A program made the translations under genes and the position numbers. From assembly GCA_963664845.1 (NCBI GenBank), contig OY761615.1, positions 5,642,001 through 5,706,000 of the forward strand: a stretch of DNA of 64,000 bases, given 5' to 3'. Below, one piece after another: positions 41,780-51,828 of this stretch (positions within the stretch are counted from its first letter, which is position 1; each line of letters begins with the position of its first letter). The notes beneath the pieces were generated by a model that worked only from the letters and a program-made list of their open reading frames with translations, was not told the origin of the DNA and searched no databases. Source of the stretch: CAIYTF01 sp963664845 (GTDB lineage Bacteria > Bacteroidota > Ignavibacteria > Ignavibacteriales > Ignavibacteriaceae).

Positions 41780-42088
41780 ATGCAAATTACCCTAAATCAC
41801 TTTCTGATCGTAAGCGCACTTCTGTTTTCGTTTGGAATTTATGGAATAGTGACCCGCAAAAATGCCATTATGGTACTTATGGGCATTGAACTGATCCTGA
41901 ATGCAGCAAACATCAACTTTATCGCATTCGCACGTTTTGGAGGCGATGTTGCATTTGGACAGGTGGCAGCGCTCTTTGTTATTGTTCTGGCTGCAGCAGA
42001 GTCAGCCATTGCCCTGGCTATTGTACTGAATATTTATAAGACGTTTAACAGCGTCAATGTTGATGAAATTGATAAACTGAGAGAATAG
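41780..42088 (+). CDS. nuoK: NADH-quinone oxidoreductase subunit K
   Basis: NuoK (ND4L-type) has three helices and two glutamates in the proton path. The 102-residue product shows the conserved GIELILNAANINFIAF with one of them, and VIVLAAAESAIALAIVL with the other. An AAGGAGA precedes the ATG. The spacing to nuoL is six bases. Confidence 0.96.
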   Translation: MQITLNHFLIVSALLFSFGIYGIVTRKNAIMVLMGIELILNAANINFIAFARFGGDVAFGQVAALFVIVLAAAESAIALAIVLNIYKTFNSVNVDEIDKLRE

Positions 42089-42094
42089 AAATAC

Positions 42095-44218
42095 ATGAAC
42101 GAGATCTCATTTATTCAAGCGGCGTTGGTAGTTCTCTTCCTCCCGCTGTTAGGCTTTATGGTCACATTGCTATTCGGCAGACGGATAAAATGGCTTTATT
42201 TATTTGAAGTCGCCATTATCACTATAGCTTTGGGTATCAGTGTTTACCTGCTTTATATCAAACTGGCATTTTTCACCGATGTGAAATTCCAGAAGGAATT
42301 TGTCTGGATAGATTTGGGAAATACTCCCATCTTTGGCAAGCTTGCCGTTGCGCTTGGCATAATGATTGACAATATTACACTAATGATGCTTTTTGTCGTC
42401 ACCTTAATTTCAGCGCTGGTGCATTATTTCTCCATCGCTTATATGAAAGGCGATAAACGGTACAGCCGCTATTTCTCCTATCTTGGATTATTTACCTTCT
42501 CCATGCTTGGAATTGTATTCGCGCATGATATGTTGATGATCTATATATTCTGGGAATTGGTAGGTATTTCTTCTTATTTACTGATTGGTTTCTGGTACGA
42601 AAAAAAATCCGCATCAGATGCCGGGAAAAAAGCCTTTCTTGTCAATCGTATTGGCGATATTGGGATGCTTGCCGGTATCCTGCTCTTGTTTACGACATAT
42701 CACACTTTCACATTTGACGTAATTTTTGAACAAATCAAAGCCGGGCATCTGCCGTTTAATTCCGGATTCTGGCTCACCATAACGGGCATCCTGCTATTCT
42801 GTGGTGCAATTGGAAAATCAGCCCAGTTCCCGCTGCATGTTTGGCTTCCCGATGCGATGGAAGGCCCCACACCGGTAAGCGCACTCATCCATGCGGCAAC
42901 AATGGTTGCGGCAGGTGTCTACCTTTCGTTGAGAATTTTCCCATTGTTAACCGGTGATGCACTTTTATTTGTTGCTACCATTGGCGCGCTATCTGCATTC
43001 ATTCCAGCAACCATTGCACTGACACAGAATGATATTAAGAAGGTATTAGCCTATTCCACGGTCAGTCAACTGGGCTATATGATCATGGCAGTTGGCGTTG
43101 GCGCATATTCTTACGGTTTTTTCCATCTAGTCACACATGCGTTTTTCAAAGCCGGACTGTTCCTTGGATCAGGTTCGGTGATATACGCTATGCATCACGA
43201 ACAGGATATCCGTCAAATGGGAGGTCTCAGGAAAAAACTACCGATTACCTATGCAACATTTCTGATTTTTTGCCTTGCTATCAGCGGGATTCCGCTTACC
43301 TCAGGATTCCTGAGTAAAGATGGTATCCTTGCTTCGGCTTACGCCTTTGGAGGCTTAACCGGCATATCCATTTTTGCCTGGACCGGATTTCTTGTTGCTC
43401 TTATGACAGCGTTCTACATGTTTAGATTATTATTCATCACATTCCATGGCCAGCCCAGGAACCAGGATAAATATGATCATGCACATGAATCACCTGCTGT
43501 TATGACCGTTCCTCTGATCATTTTGGCGATTCTCTCAATCTTCGCGTTCTACACAATGAATCCTATTGACGCCGGAAAAGGCTGGGTTATGAATACATGG
43601 ATCAAGACCCCAACCAGTGTTGTCCCGGAACCTTTGCGCTATTCATTCATGAGATCGGCTCCAAAGGAAGAAATAGTGAAAACCGAGGCAACTGCAGAGC
43701 CCGTAACCGAAAAAGCCCCAATGCAGATTGTTCATTCCGAAGAATACACCGAAGCAATGCATCACGCGCATATGCCCGCAATGGGATTTTCGCTGCTGGT
43801 TGCGTTTTTGGGAATTCTTACCGCATATCTTTTTTATATTAAAAAAGCGGTAGACACCGACAACCTGATTTCAAAGATCAAACCACTTTATGCGTTTTCG
43901 TTAAACAAGTGGTATTTCGATGAGTTTTATCACGCGACATTTGTTGCCATGGTCATGGGTCTCAGCAAATTGCTTAGCTGGTTTGACACCTACATAGTTG
44001 ATGGGTTGGTTAATGGCAGTGCAAGTCTCACCAGAGTTACGTCTACGATCAGCAATGCTTTTGATAAATACGTTGTGGATGGCTTGGTTAATTTTTCCGC
44101 CATTTTCACCGGATTGCTTGGCATTTTTGTCAGGAAGATTCAGACAGGAAAAGTGCAAACCTATTTGATTATGGTCGTCTTTTCAATTGTGGTTTTATTA
44201 TTCATTTTTATTTATTGA
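42095..44218 (+). CDS. nuoL: NADH-quinone oxidoreductase subunit L
   Basis: NuoL is the distal antiporter-like proton pump subunit with the long lateral helix. The 707-residue product has the key glutamate segment IFWELVGISSYLLIGFWY, the PLHVWLPDAMEGPTPVSALI lysine/histidine region and YSTVSQLGYMIMAVGVGA. The C-terminal 250 residues form the expected extended arm. A soluble charged insert (about residues 515-560, with KEEIVKTEATAEPVTEKAP) precedes the last helices. It is longer than usual (about 610-650), mainly because of this insert. Confidence 0.95.
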   Translation: MNEISFIQAALVVLFLPLLGFMVTLLFGRRIKWLYLFEVAIITIALGISVYLLYIKLAFFTDVKFQKEFVWIDLGNTPIFGKLAVALGIMIDNITLMMLFVVTLISALVHYFSIAYMKGDKRYSRYFSYLGLFTFSMLGIVFAHDMLMIYIFWELVGISSYLLIGFWYEKKSASDAGKKAFLVNRIGDIGMLAGILLLFTTYHTFTFDVIFEQIKAGHLPFNSGFWLTITGILLFCGAIGKSAQFPLHVWLPDAMEGPTPVSALIHAATMVAAGVYLSLRIFPLLTGDALLFVATIGALSAFIPATIALTQNDIKKVLAYSTVSQLGYMIMAVGVGAYSYGFFHLVTHAFFKAGLFLGSGSVIYAMHHEQDIRQMGGLRKKLPITYATFLIFCLAISGIPLTSGFLSKDGILASAYAFGGLTGISIFAWTGFLVALMTAFYMFRLLFITFHGQPRNQDKYDHAHESPAVMTVPLIILAILSIFAFYTMNPIDAGKGWVMNTWIKTPTSVVPEPLRYSFMRSAPKEEIVKTEATAEPVTEKAPMQIVHSEEYTEAMHHAHMPAMGFSLLVAFLGILTAYLFYIKKAVDTDNLISKIKPLYAFSLNKWYFDEFYHATFVAMVMGLSKLLSWFDTYIVDGLVNGSASLTRVTSTISNAFDKYVVDGLVNFSAIFTGLLGIFVRKIQTGKVQTYLIMVVFSIVVLLFIFIY

Positions 44219-44245
44219 GTTTTTTGATTAGGTAGGAATCCAAGT

Positions 44246-45823
44246 ATGATACAATCTCATATACTTTCAATCATCACGTTTCTTCCCATTATTGGTATGT
44301 TCATAATATTAGCAATGCCGAAGAAGCAGGATAATCTTGTAAAAGTATTCACCTTGCTGATAACAGGAATTCAGGTTATGCTGGCTGCATACATCTGGAT
44401 GCATTATGATTATTTAAAGGGCGGTATTAATGACCAAAACAGTTTCCAGTTTGTGGAGCGTACACCCTGGATAACCGTTACGGCAGGTCTTTCCTGGTTG
44501 AAGATGATCAAGATCGATTATTTTGTCGGAATAGACGGATTAAGCGCTCCAATGATATTTTTAACTGCGTTGATCAGCTTCATAGCGGCATTGTCCTCAT
44601 GGACAATTAACAAATCGGTGAAGGGCTACTTTGCGCTCTACCTGCTTCTGGATGCAGGAATGATGGGCGTGTTTGTCGCACTTGACTTCTTCCTCTTCTA
44701 TGTTTTCTGGGAACTTATGCTTCTCCCCATGTATTTCCTCATTGGAATCTGGGGCGGTCCAAGAAAAGAATATGCTGCAATAAAGTTCTTCATCTACACA
44801 TTACTTGGATCCGTTTTCATTTTGCTTGTTATGATCGGTTTATATCTCAGCGTCCAGGATACTTTACCGGGCGGTGAGAAGATACTTACGTTCAATATGC
44901 TGGCAATGATGAATCCGGCAAATTACATTCCAACCGGAATTTTATCGATTGCAAACCCGTCAAACCTTAGATTTATTGCTTTTATCGGGCTCTTTGTCGG
45001 ATTCGCAATTAAAATACCCATGTTTCCTTTCCACACTTGGTTACCTGATGCTCACGTTGAAGCGCCCACGCCTATAAGCGTTATTCTTGCCGGAGTTCTG
45101 CTTAAAATGGGAACGTATGGTATTCTTCGCTTTAATTACTCAATGTTTCCGGAACTGACAAAACAATTAGCGTGGTACATAGCTCTTTTCGGATTGATCA
45201 ATATCATTTACGGCGCTCTTTGTGCTATGGCTCAAAAGGATTTCAAAAAGCTTATTGCCTATTCGTCAATTTCCCACATGGGCTTTGTTCTTTTGGGAAT
45301 GGCCTCACTGAATACCGCAGGTCTTTCCGGCGCTGTTCTGCAAATGTTCAACCACGGTACCATTACCGCGATGCTCTTCCTTTGCGTGGGAGTTGTTTAT
45401 GACCGTGCACATACACGAGGCCTCAACGATTTCGGCGGATTGGCAAATCAAATGCCTATATACACCGGGTTCGCAACACTTGCCTTCTTTGCCGCCATTG
45501 GCCTGCCGGGTCTCAGCGGTTTTATCTCGGAAAGCTTTGTATTCCTTGGAGCTTTTTCGGAATCCGGCATCCGGGTCATCACTATCATCTCAACTCTTGG
45601 CATCCTTTTAGGCGCAGGCTATATGCTCTGGACTATGCAACGGGTTTATCTTGGCAACCTGAATGAGAAATGGTCATCACTGAAGGACTTAGACCTCAGA
45701 GAGTATGCAATGCTGGTTCCACTCAGCCTGATCATTATCCTGTTGGGTGTTTTTCCTTCGCTCATATTGAACGTGATGAACTCCTCGGTAAATAAATTAG
45801 TTGAGATTTTTGCCAAAATTTAA
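44246..45823 (+). CDS. nuoM: NADH-quinone oxidoreductase subunit M
   Basis: NuoM is the middle antiporter-like proton pump. The 525-residue protein has the conserved glutamate in FWELMLLPMYFLIGIWGG, then PFHTWLPDAHVEAPTPISVI, followed by YSSISHMGFVLLGMA. It ends with a typical C-terminal helix. It starts 27 bases after nuoL. The AGGTAGGAA sequence ahead of the ATG fits a ribosome binding site. Confidence 0.96.
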   Translation: MIQSHILSIITFLPIIGMFIILAMPKKQDNLVKVFTLLITGIQVMLAAYIWMHYDYLKGGINDQNSFQFVERTPWITVTAGLSWLKMIKIDYFVGIDGLSAPMIFLTALISFIAALSSWTINKSVKGYFALYLLLDAGMMGVFVALDFFLFYVFWELMLLPMYFLIGIWGGPRKEYAAIKFFIYTLLGSVFILLVMIGLYLSVQDTLPGGEKILTFNMLAMMNPANYIPTGILSIANPSNLRFIAFIGLFVGFAIKIPMFPFHTWLPDAHVEAPTPISVILAGVLLKMGTYGILRFNYSMFPELTKQLAWYIALFGLINIIYGALCAMAQKDFKKLIAYSSISHMGFVLLGMASLNTAGLSGAVLQMFNHGTITAMLFLCVGVVYDRAHTRGLNDFGGLANQMPIYTGFATLAFFAAIGLPGLSGFISESFVFLGAFSESGIRVITIISTLGILLGAGYMLWTMQRVYLGNLNEKWSSLKDLDLREYAMLVPLSLIIILLGVFPSLILNVMNSSVNKLVEIFAKI

Positions 45824-45873
45824 CGTGGTTCTGAGGAACTATTCTACTTATATAGAAATTATAAACGCGAATT

Positions 45874-47376
45874 ATGAATAATATTAATTATTTTTTTGAG
45901 AGTCTGAACTTCCTGAAACCAGAGGCCGCCATTGCCATCTTTTTGGTACTGGTCTTGAGTTTTGATCTCGCATTTCCAAAGCTAAAGAAGGTACTCCCCT
46001 ATCTGATGTTTCTGGGGATAATGGTTGCCGGGGTTTTTGCGGTTCAGGACTTCCTGTATATAAGGCATTCTGCACCGGTTCTGACCACTTCAAAGTTACC
46101 GCTGCTGGCATTTGATTCGTTATCGCTTTTCTTTAAGATACTTATTCTGGGTTCATCACTTTTTATTGTGATTTTCTCGGCAAAGAATTTTGAATTTAAG
46201 GAAGCGGAAGACCGCATGGGTGAATATTATTCGCTTATGTGCGGTATGATCCTGGGTATGCTGCTGCTTGTTTCGGCGACGGATTTTCTTCTTATTTACA
46301 TGTCGCTGGAGTTATTATCGTTTAGTTCCTATGTACTAGCGGGATTCCTTAAAACTTCAAGAAGAAGTTCTGAAGCAAGTCTGAAATACGTCATATATGG
46401 CGGCGTTGCTTCAGGCATAATGCTATTTGGCATTTCACTTCTGTATGGCATGACGCAATCGACCAACTTGTTTATCATTGCGCATCAATTGAGCTATTTC
46501 CCGGTAAGTCCTGTTTTATTGGTGCTTGTAACACTGATGATCCTGACGGGTATCGGTTACAAAATATCCGCAGTTCCGTTCCATTTTTGGACACCGGATG
46601 TGTATGAAGGGGCACCTGTTACCATAACAGCCTATCTGTCAGTGGCAAGTAAAGCAGCCGGATTTGCCTTGTTGATCAGGTTCATCCGAACAGTTTATCC
46701 GATAGACAATGTAATGATGCTCTCCAACTATACAGTTAACTGGCAACATATTCTCATTTATCTTTCAATACTGACCATGACTGTTGGCAATCTCACTGCT
46801 CTTTGGCAGGATAACGTTAAACGAATGCTCGCCTATTCAAGTATTGCACATGCAGGCTATTTGCTGGCAGCCCTAACCACCCTCAACAATCAGGGTTCTG
46901 TTGCGGTACTCATTTATCTTATTGTATATATTCTGATGAATCTTGGTGCTTTCCTTATCGTTATGCTGATCAGAAATGAGATCGGCTCTGAACATATTGA
47001 TGATTACAATAAATTGGGTTTCAGGATGCCGTTCTACGGGATCATGCTGGGTGTATTCCTGGTTTCATTGGCAGGATTGCCACCTACAGCCGGCTTTATC
47101 GGTAAGCTTTATATATTTATTGCGCTGATTGAAGCAAAGATGGTTCCGCTGGCACTAATTGCGCTCCTGAATACCGTTATCTCACTTTATTATTATATTC
47201 GCATCCTGAAGCACATGTTCCTGATGGGTCCATCCGAACAGGAACCTATCAAAGTATCGGTATCGAACATTGTCCTCACCCTGGTTCTGGCAGTTCCAGT
47301 GATAGTTTTAGGAATTTATCCTACTCCAATAGCTGAGTTCGTAAAAAATTCGGCAGTGATGCTGGGCGTACGTTAA
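45874..47376 (+). CDS. nuoN: NADH-quinone oxidoreductase subunit N
   Basis: NuoN is the proximal antiporter-like proton pump. The 500-residue protein has MSLELLSFSSYVLAGF with the conserved glutamate, AVPFHFWTPDVYEGAPVTIT and the lysine-bearing LAYSSIAHAGYLLAALT. Length matches the family. It is the last gene of the operon and is followed 9 bases later by a strong terminator. The start ATG is the one that matches family members. Confidence 0.96.
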   Translation: MNNINYFFESLNFLKPEAAIAIFLVLVLSFDLAFPKLKKVLPYLMFLGIMVAGVFAVQDFLYIRHSAPVLTTSKLPLLAFDSLSLFFKILILGSSLFIVIFSAKNFEFKEAEDRMGEYYSLMCGMILGMLLLVSATDFLLIYMSLELLSFSSYVLAGFLKTSRRSSEASLKYVIYGGVASGIMLFGISLLYGMTQSTNLFIIAHQLSYFPVSPVLLVLVTLMILTGIGYKISAVPFHFWTPDVYEGAPVTITAYLSVASKAAGFALLIRFIRTVYPIDNVMMLSNYTVNWQHILIYLSILTMTVGNLTALWQDNVKRMLAYSSIAHAGYLLAALTTLNNQGSVAVLIYLIVYILMNLGAFLIVMLIRNEIGSEHIDDYNKLGFRMPFYGIMLGVFLVSLAGLPPTAGFIGKLYIFIALIEAKMVPLALIALLNTVISLYYYIRILKHMFLMGPSEQEPIKVSVSNIVLTLVLAVPVIVLGIYPTPIAEFVKNSAVMLGVR

Positions 47377-47385
47377 TTTTTGAAT

Positions 47386-47424
47386 AAACAGCCTGCAATC
47401 AAGAGTTGCAGGCTGTTTTTATTT
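47386..47424 (+). terminator. rho-independent terminator of the nuo operon
   Basis: AAACAGCCTGCAA pairs perfectly with TTGCAGGCTGTTT around a seven-base loop and is followed by TTATTTT. It separates the nuo operon from the adjacent insertion sequence. Confidence 0.93.
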
Positions 47425-47446
47425 TGAACCCAGTTCCAGACACCTA

Positions 47447-48649
47447 GTGTCACGTCACTTGTAAAATGACGTAAATATTCTTATATTTACCATAAAAAAA
47501 GGACTCTTATGGTAAAGTATAAGGTAACCCTTACGGAAACAGAGCATGAGGAATTGATGGATATTATCAATAAAGGTTATCATACCTCGCAAAAGTTTCG
47601 TGCAGCATATATACTTCTCAATTGTGATGAAGGTAAGCACGCTGAAAAAGTGACCAATGAACAAATTAGTAAAGTCTTGAAAATTGGAATGCGTACAATT
47701 GATCGCGTAAAGAAGAAATTTGTTGAAGAAGGGTTCGATGCCGTTCTGGAAAGAAAACCTCCGGATCGTGAGTATGAGAGAAAAGCCGACGGCGAAGTTG
47801 AGGCGCACTTGGTTACGCTGTGTTGCAGTCAACCACCCGCAGGCTATGCGAAATGGTCACTTCGTCTTTTAGCTGATAAGATGGTCGAACTTAAATACAT
47901 CGACAGCATGTCATATGAAACCGTTCGCAGAGTGTTAAAAAAAACGAATTACAGCCTTGGAAAGTAAGTGGCTGGGTAATTCCCCCGAAAAGCGATGGGC
48001 AATTTGTCGCTGATATGGAAAACGTATTGGATGTTTACAAAAGGCCCTACAATGGTGATAATCCTGTAGTCTGTATGGATGAATCGCCAAAGCAGTTCAT
48101 CAAAGAAACCCGTTTAAGAATTCCCATGCGCAAAGGGCAGGCAGCGCGAATTGATTATGAGTATGAACGGTGTGGGGTTTGCAATATATTCATGGCAAAT
48201 GAGCCACTCATGGGAAAACGGTTGGTGAAAGTAACCGAAAGAAAAACAAGAAAAGACTGGGCAGAATTTGTTAAACAGATTTCAGATGAAATGTATCCCA
48301 GAGCAAAGAAAATAACTTTAGTCATGGACAATTTAAGTACACATTCTGCCGGATCGTTCTATGAGGCATTTCCTCCGAAAGAAGCCAAGAGACTATATGA
48401 TCGATTTGACTTTGTATATACTCCGAAGCATGGGAGTTGGTTGAATATGGCAGAAATAGAATTAAATGTTTTATCAGGCCAATGTCTCAAACGGCATATC
48501 GGAAGCATCAAAATAATGCAAAAAGAAATAAATGCCTGGCAGAAGCGAAGAAATAACAAGAATGTAAAAATCAACTGGCAATTCTCAACGAAGGATGCGA
48601 GAATAAAACTTAGAAGACTTTATCCGTCACTTGAAGAGTGACAGGACAC
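47447..48649 (+). mobile_element. IS630-family insertion sequence, 1203 bp
   Basis: The element is bounded by imperfect inverted repeats of about 25-28 bases starting GTGTC (47447-47474 and the complement of 48622-48649; about 19 of the first 25 positions agree). Each end is flanked by TA (47445-47446 and 48650-48651), the classical IS630/Tc1 target duplication. The inner part of each repeat can also fold (GTCACTT with AAATGAC-like words). It carries one split transposase gene. It lies between the nuo terminator and dinB, and its right end touches the dinB stop codon. Confidence 0.93.
47509..48641 (+). CDS. IS630 family transposase, two frames joined by a probable -1 frameshift
   Basis: The first frame (47509-47967) has a helix-turn-helix part (NEQISKVLKIGMRTIDRVKKKF). 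The second frame holds the DDE catalytic core: VVCMDES, LVMDNLSTH and NMAEIELNVL. The frames join at eight A residues, 47937-47944. Reading TTA-AAA-AAA and slipping back one base continues as AAC-GAA-TTA-CAG-CCT, giving NELQPWKVSGWVIPPKSDG, exactly the sequence expected of IS630 proteins. The joined product would be about 377 residues, a normal length. A programmed -1 shift is likely; a one-base loss in the A run is the alternative. The TA-flanked ends suggest that it was mobile recently. Confidence 0.88.
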
Positions 48650-49824
48650 TAGTCCCCAGTACCCTTTCTTTTCTTCTTCATCTCAACGGCTCCAACTGAA
48701 ATAGTCGAGAATCCATATTTCCCTCTGATACTGTTTACCGCTTTCAATAAATTCTTCCGTTTGTCCACAACCGCATCGAACAGATTCACCTGTTCACCAC
48801 TTTGGGCAAACTTAGACAATCCGATCCCAATTAGCCTTACTGCCACCCGTCTAGTGAAGGCCTTATCGAACATTGATTTTGCACACTCATAGATTACCTC
48901 ATCATCATCCGTAAGCGGCAATGTTTTCGAACGGGTGATCGTTATGAAATCCGTATAGCGCAGTTTCAAGGTGATTGTTGCAGCCATCACGCCCTGATCA
49001 CGAAGGGTTTGGCATACTTTGCCGGTTAACGTGAAAAGAGTATCCCGAAGTATTTCCGGGTCCAGAACATCTTCCAGAAATGTTGTCTCTTTGGAAATTG
49101 ACTTCTGCTCATGGGACAGGGTAAGGTATTCTGTACCCTCACCGTGTGCTTTGTTCCAAAGGTCGATGCCTGCTTTTCCAAAACTTGTGGAGAAGAAATC
49201 AGGAGAAGACCTGGCAACATCGCGGATTTTATAGAATCCACGCGCATGGAGTTTCTCTATTGTTGCTTTGCCAACGCCCGGTATTACTTCCAGAGGAAGC
49301 CAGGAAAGAAATGCTTCTTCCTGACCGTGCAGAACATAGGTAATGCCAAGCGGTTTACGAAAGTCGGATGCTATTTTGGCAAGGGTTTTATTTGAGGCTA
49401 TTCCGATTGAACAAGGGAGGTAGAGCTCGTTCTTTATGCGCGATTGAATTGTTGAGGCCATTGTCATAACGCCTCCCAAGACTTTCTCAAAGCCGGTGAA
49501 ATCCATATAGTATTCATCGATGGATGCCTGTTCAATTATCGGTGAGTAGTCCTTTAATATTTTGCCTACTATCTTTGAAAATCGTACATATTCATCATAG
49601 TGACCTCTCACATAGACACCCTGAGGGCATAATTTGAACGCCTGACGTATGGGCATAGCAGAGTGAAGCCCGAATTTCCTGGCTTCATAGGAGCAGGCTG
49701 TTACAACACCGCGTCCCTTGGGATCGCTGCCGACTATAACTGGCTTCCCATTCAGTGTGGGATTCAATAATCTTTCAACGGACACGAAAAAAGCGTCCAG
49801 ATCAAGATGAAATATGGTGGACAT
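48649..49824 (-). CDS. dinB: DNA polymerase IV (Y family)
   Basis: DinB is the error-prone translesion polymerase. The 391-residue product has the palm residues in FHLDLDAFFVSVERL (Asp8 and Asp10) and SIDEYYMDFTG, plus the KTLAKIASDFRKP segment and a C-terminal little-finger domain with TITLKLRYTDF. Its length is normal. The stop codon TAG at 48649-48651 shares its G with the first base of the neighbouring IS630 element and its TA with the target site. The same TAG would exist without the element. The gene is monocistronic and convergent to the transposase. Confidence 0.94.
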   Translation of the reverse strand: MSTIFHLDLDAFFVSVERLLNPTLNGKPVIVGSDPKGRGVVTACSYEARKFGLHSAMPIRQAFKLCPQGVYVRGHYDEYVRFSKIVGKILKDYSPIIEQASIDEYYMDFTGFEKVLGGVMTMASTIQSRIKNELYLPCSIGIASNKTLAKIASDFRKPLGITYVLHGQEEAFLSWLPLEVIPGVGKATIEKLHARGFYKIRDVARSSPDFFSTSFGKAGIDLWNKAHGEGTEYLTLSHEQKSISKETTFLEDVLDPEILRDTLFTLTGKVCQTLRDQGVMAATITLKLRYTDFITITRSKTLPLTDDDEVIYECAKSMFDKAFTRRVAVRLIGIGLSKFAQSGEQVNLFDAVVDKRKNLLKAVNSIRGKYGFSTISVGAVEMKKKRKGTGD

Positions 49825-50038
49825 AGGTAATAATTATGAAAAATATGACATCGAAATCTATGAGATTTCGATGAGTCTCCAAAGCCAAAACGACATAATA
49901 ACATGCAGAAGTAACCACAGTATTTTTCCTATCAAATATTCTCAAGCATCTTGGCAAAAATTCCAATAAATTACCATTGTGCCTAAACGTTATTCTGCAA
50001 GAGCAGATTCAACCATCACTATTTCGAGGATGCATACC

Positions 50039-51217
50039 ATGAAGCAACGCAAGCTATTTACCATCCGGTGTTTAGAACTGGTCGTAACATTGTTTTTATT
50101 CATAGTCCTTTATGCTTCAAAATCATTAGCACAGAATTATCAGCCTACTCCAAATGATACGCTTACCTCAATAACCATATTGCAGGACAGCACAGTTTCA
50201 TTCAAGGTATATGCTCCTGCTGCCAAAGAAGTGCGTTTGGATGGCCCTGATATTCCGGACAAACTGCGCAGCGTTCCAATGAAGAAGAGGGATAATGGTG
50301 TATGGGAGATGGTTGTGGGTCCTTTGGAACCGGGCAGTTACCGCTATGATTTTATCATGGATAATATCCATGTTATTGACCCGCGTAACCCTGTTACCAG
50401 CGAATCCAATATGAATACCTGGAGTCTGTTTCATCTTCCAGGTGCAGTTTTTATGGACACAAAAGATGTGCCCCATGGTGCAGTTTCCGAAGTAACGTAC
50501 TTCTCAAAGTCACTGAATCGTTTCAGACGCATGCACATTTATACACCTCCCGGTTATTCAGCAGGGAACGTGAGTTACCCTGTTTTATATCTGCTCCATG
50601 GAGCCTTCGATTGCGATCAATCATGGAGTACCGTTGGACGTGCCGGTTTCATCATGGACAATTTGATAGCAGACGGAAAAGCCGTTCCAATGATAGTAGT
50701 GATGCCTGCCGGACACACAGGCCCGTTTTCCTTTGCAACAATGAGAGACCCCACGAAACTTGGCCGGGATGAGTTCCTAGAAGGCTTTTCAAATGATATC
50801 AAACCATATGTTGAAAAAAACTACCGTGTATTGGCTGACAGACAGCACCGTGCCCTGGCTGGTCTATCAATGGGCGGCGCACATACTCTGAATATAGCAA
50901 TCCCCCATCTAAGTGATTACGCTTACTTTGGTGTATTCAGTTCCGGCATTTTCGGCATTACTGGTCCAGCTAAGCCGGGTCAAACCTGGGAAGAACAGAA
51001 TATACGGATGCTCTCCGATCAAGAGCTTAAAAAGGATTTGAAACTGGTCTGGTTTGCTACAGGAAAAGATGATTTTCTAATTGAAACATCCCGGGCAACA
51101 GTTTCCATGCTTAAGAAAAACGGATTTGACGTCAGGTATTCAGAGTCAACCGGAGGTCATACATGGAAGAACTGGCGTGAATATTTGCATGAGTTTTCGC
51201 AGCTTTTATTTAAGTAG
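50039..51217 (+). CDS. exported CE1-type esterase with N-terminal E-set/CBM48-like domain
   Basis: The product (392 residues from the ATG at 50039) has a signal peptide ending near SLAQ. A CBM48-like domain follows (about 35-125; STVSFKVYAPAAKEVRL, GSYRYDFIMDN), then a feruloyl-esterase/esterase D type alpha/beta hydrolase. The nucleophile is Ser277 in LAGLSMGGAHT, and the base is His374 in TGGHTWKNWR. This architecture is seen in secreted xylan or glucan deacetylating esterases. GAGGA at 50026-50030 and eight bases of spacing decide the start over two upstream codons. The gene is monocistronic. Confidence 0.88.
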   Translation: MKQRKLFTIRCLELVVTLFLFIVLYASKSLAQNYQPTPNDTLTSITILQDSTVSFKVYAPAAKEVRLDGPDIPDKLRSVPMKKRDNGVWEMVVGPLEPGSYRYDFIMDNIHVIDPRNPVTSESNMNTWSLFHLPGAVFMDTKDVPHGAVSEVTYFSKSLNRFRRMHIYTPPGYSAGNVSYPVLYLLHGAFDCDQSWSTVGRAGFIMDNLIADGKAVPMIVVMPAGHTGPFSFATMRDPTKLGRDEFLEGFSNDIKPYVEKNYRVLADRQHRALAGLSMGGAHTLNIAIPHLSDYAYFGVFSSGIFGITGPAKPGQTWEEQNIRMLSDQELKKDLKLVWFATGKDDFLIETSRATVSMLKKNGFDVRYSESTGGHTWKNWREYLHEFSQLLFK

Positions 51218-51828
51218 CGTGTTACTTAAGAATTACTCAGGGTAAAACATTTACCAGTGACCGGCAATTCAGCCACGCACAGTAACCGGAAGGTGATTAG
51301 TCGGTTTAACTTAAGTTCGACCGGCATTTGGTCTCAGTTCTACCAAGTTTGATCACAGTTTTACCGAAGTTTTACCGGTTTTGCGCCTGTAACCTATTGT
51401 TATTAAATAAGTTCTACCACTTTTACCACTTTTTGCAGCATTTTTTTTATTTGCGAGTTATTCACTGTTTCCAATCGCGTAATTTTTTGTTAAATGAACG
51501 AAGAAAATGGCAGCAAAAGATCCTGACCTTTAATTGCTAAGCCTATACCGGAAGTTAAGTTGCTACCATTTCTCCCGAGGGCGATGAGATTTTCAAAACC
51601 TAAATTTGCATCTAATACAAAGGACACGAGATTTAAATTTGCCAGTGATGTGAATTTCGGGTTACTACCTATTACCTCATAACAGGGCTCTGCGAAAGCA
51701 AAATCCCTTTTCACAAATTTCATTTTTCTATTACCTATTTAATTGTTATTGAATTCATGCTGGGAAATTAGCGATCAAGGGGAATCAGAGTCAAGTGCCC
51801 GATGCACCTGAATGGGGGCAGTGAACGA

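Noticed and set aside
47509..48641. Transposase as a dead pseudogene
   Set aside because: The only defect is at an eight-A slippery run typical of programmed frameshifts, while ends, TA flanks and DDE residues are intact, so a functional element is more likely.
51490..51723. 77-codon minus-strand frame in the repeat-rich gap
   Set aside because: No recognisable family, weak ribosome binding site and surrounding repeat-rich non-coding DNA; possible but not supportable.
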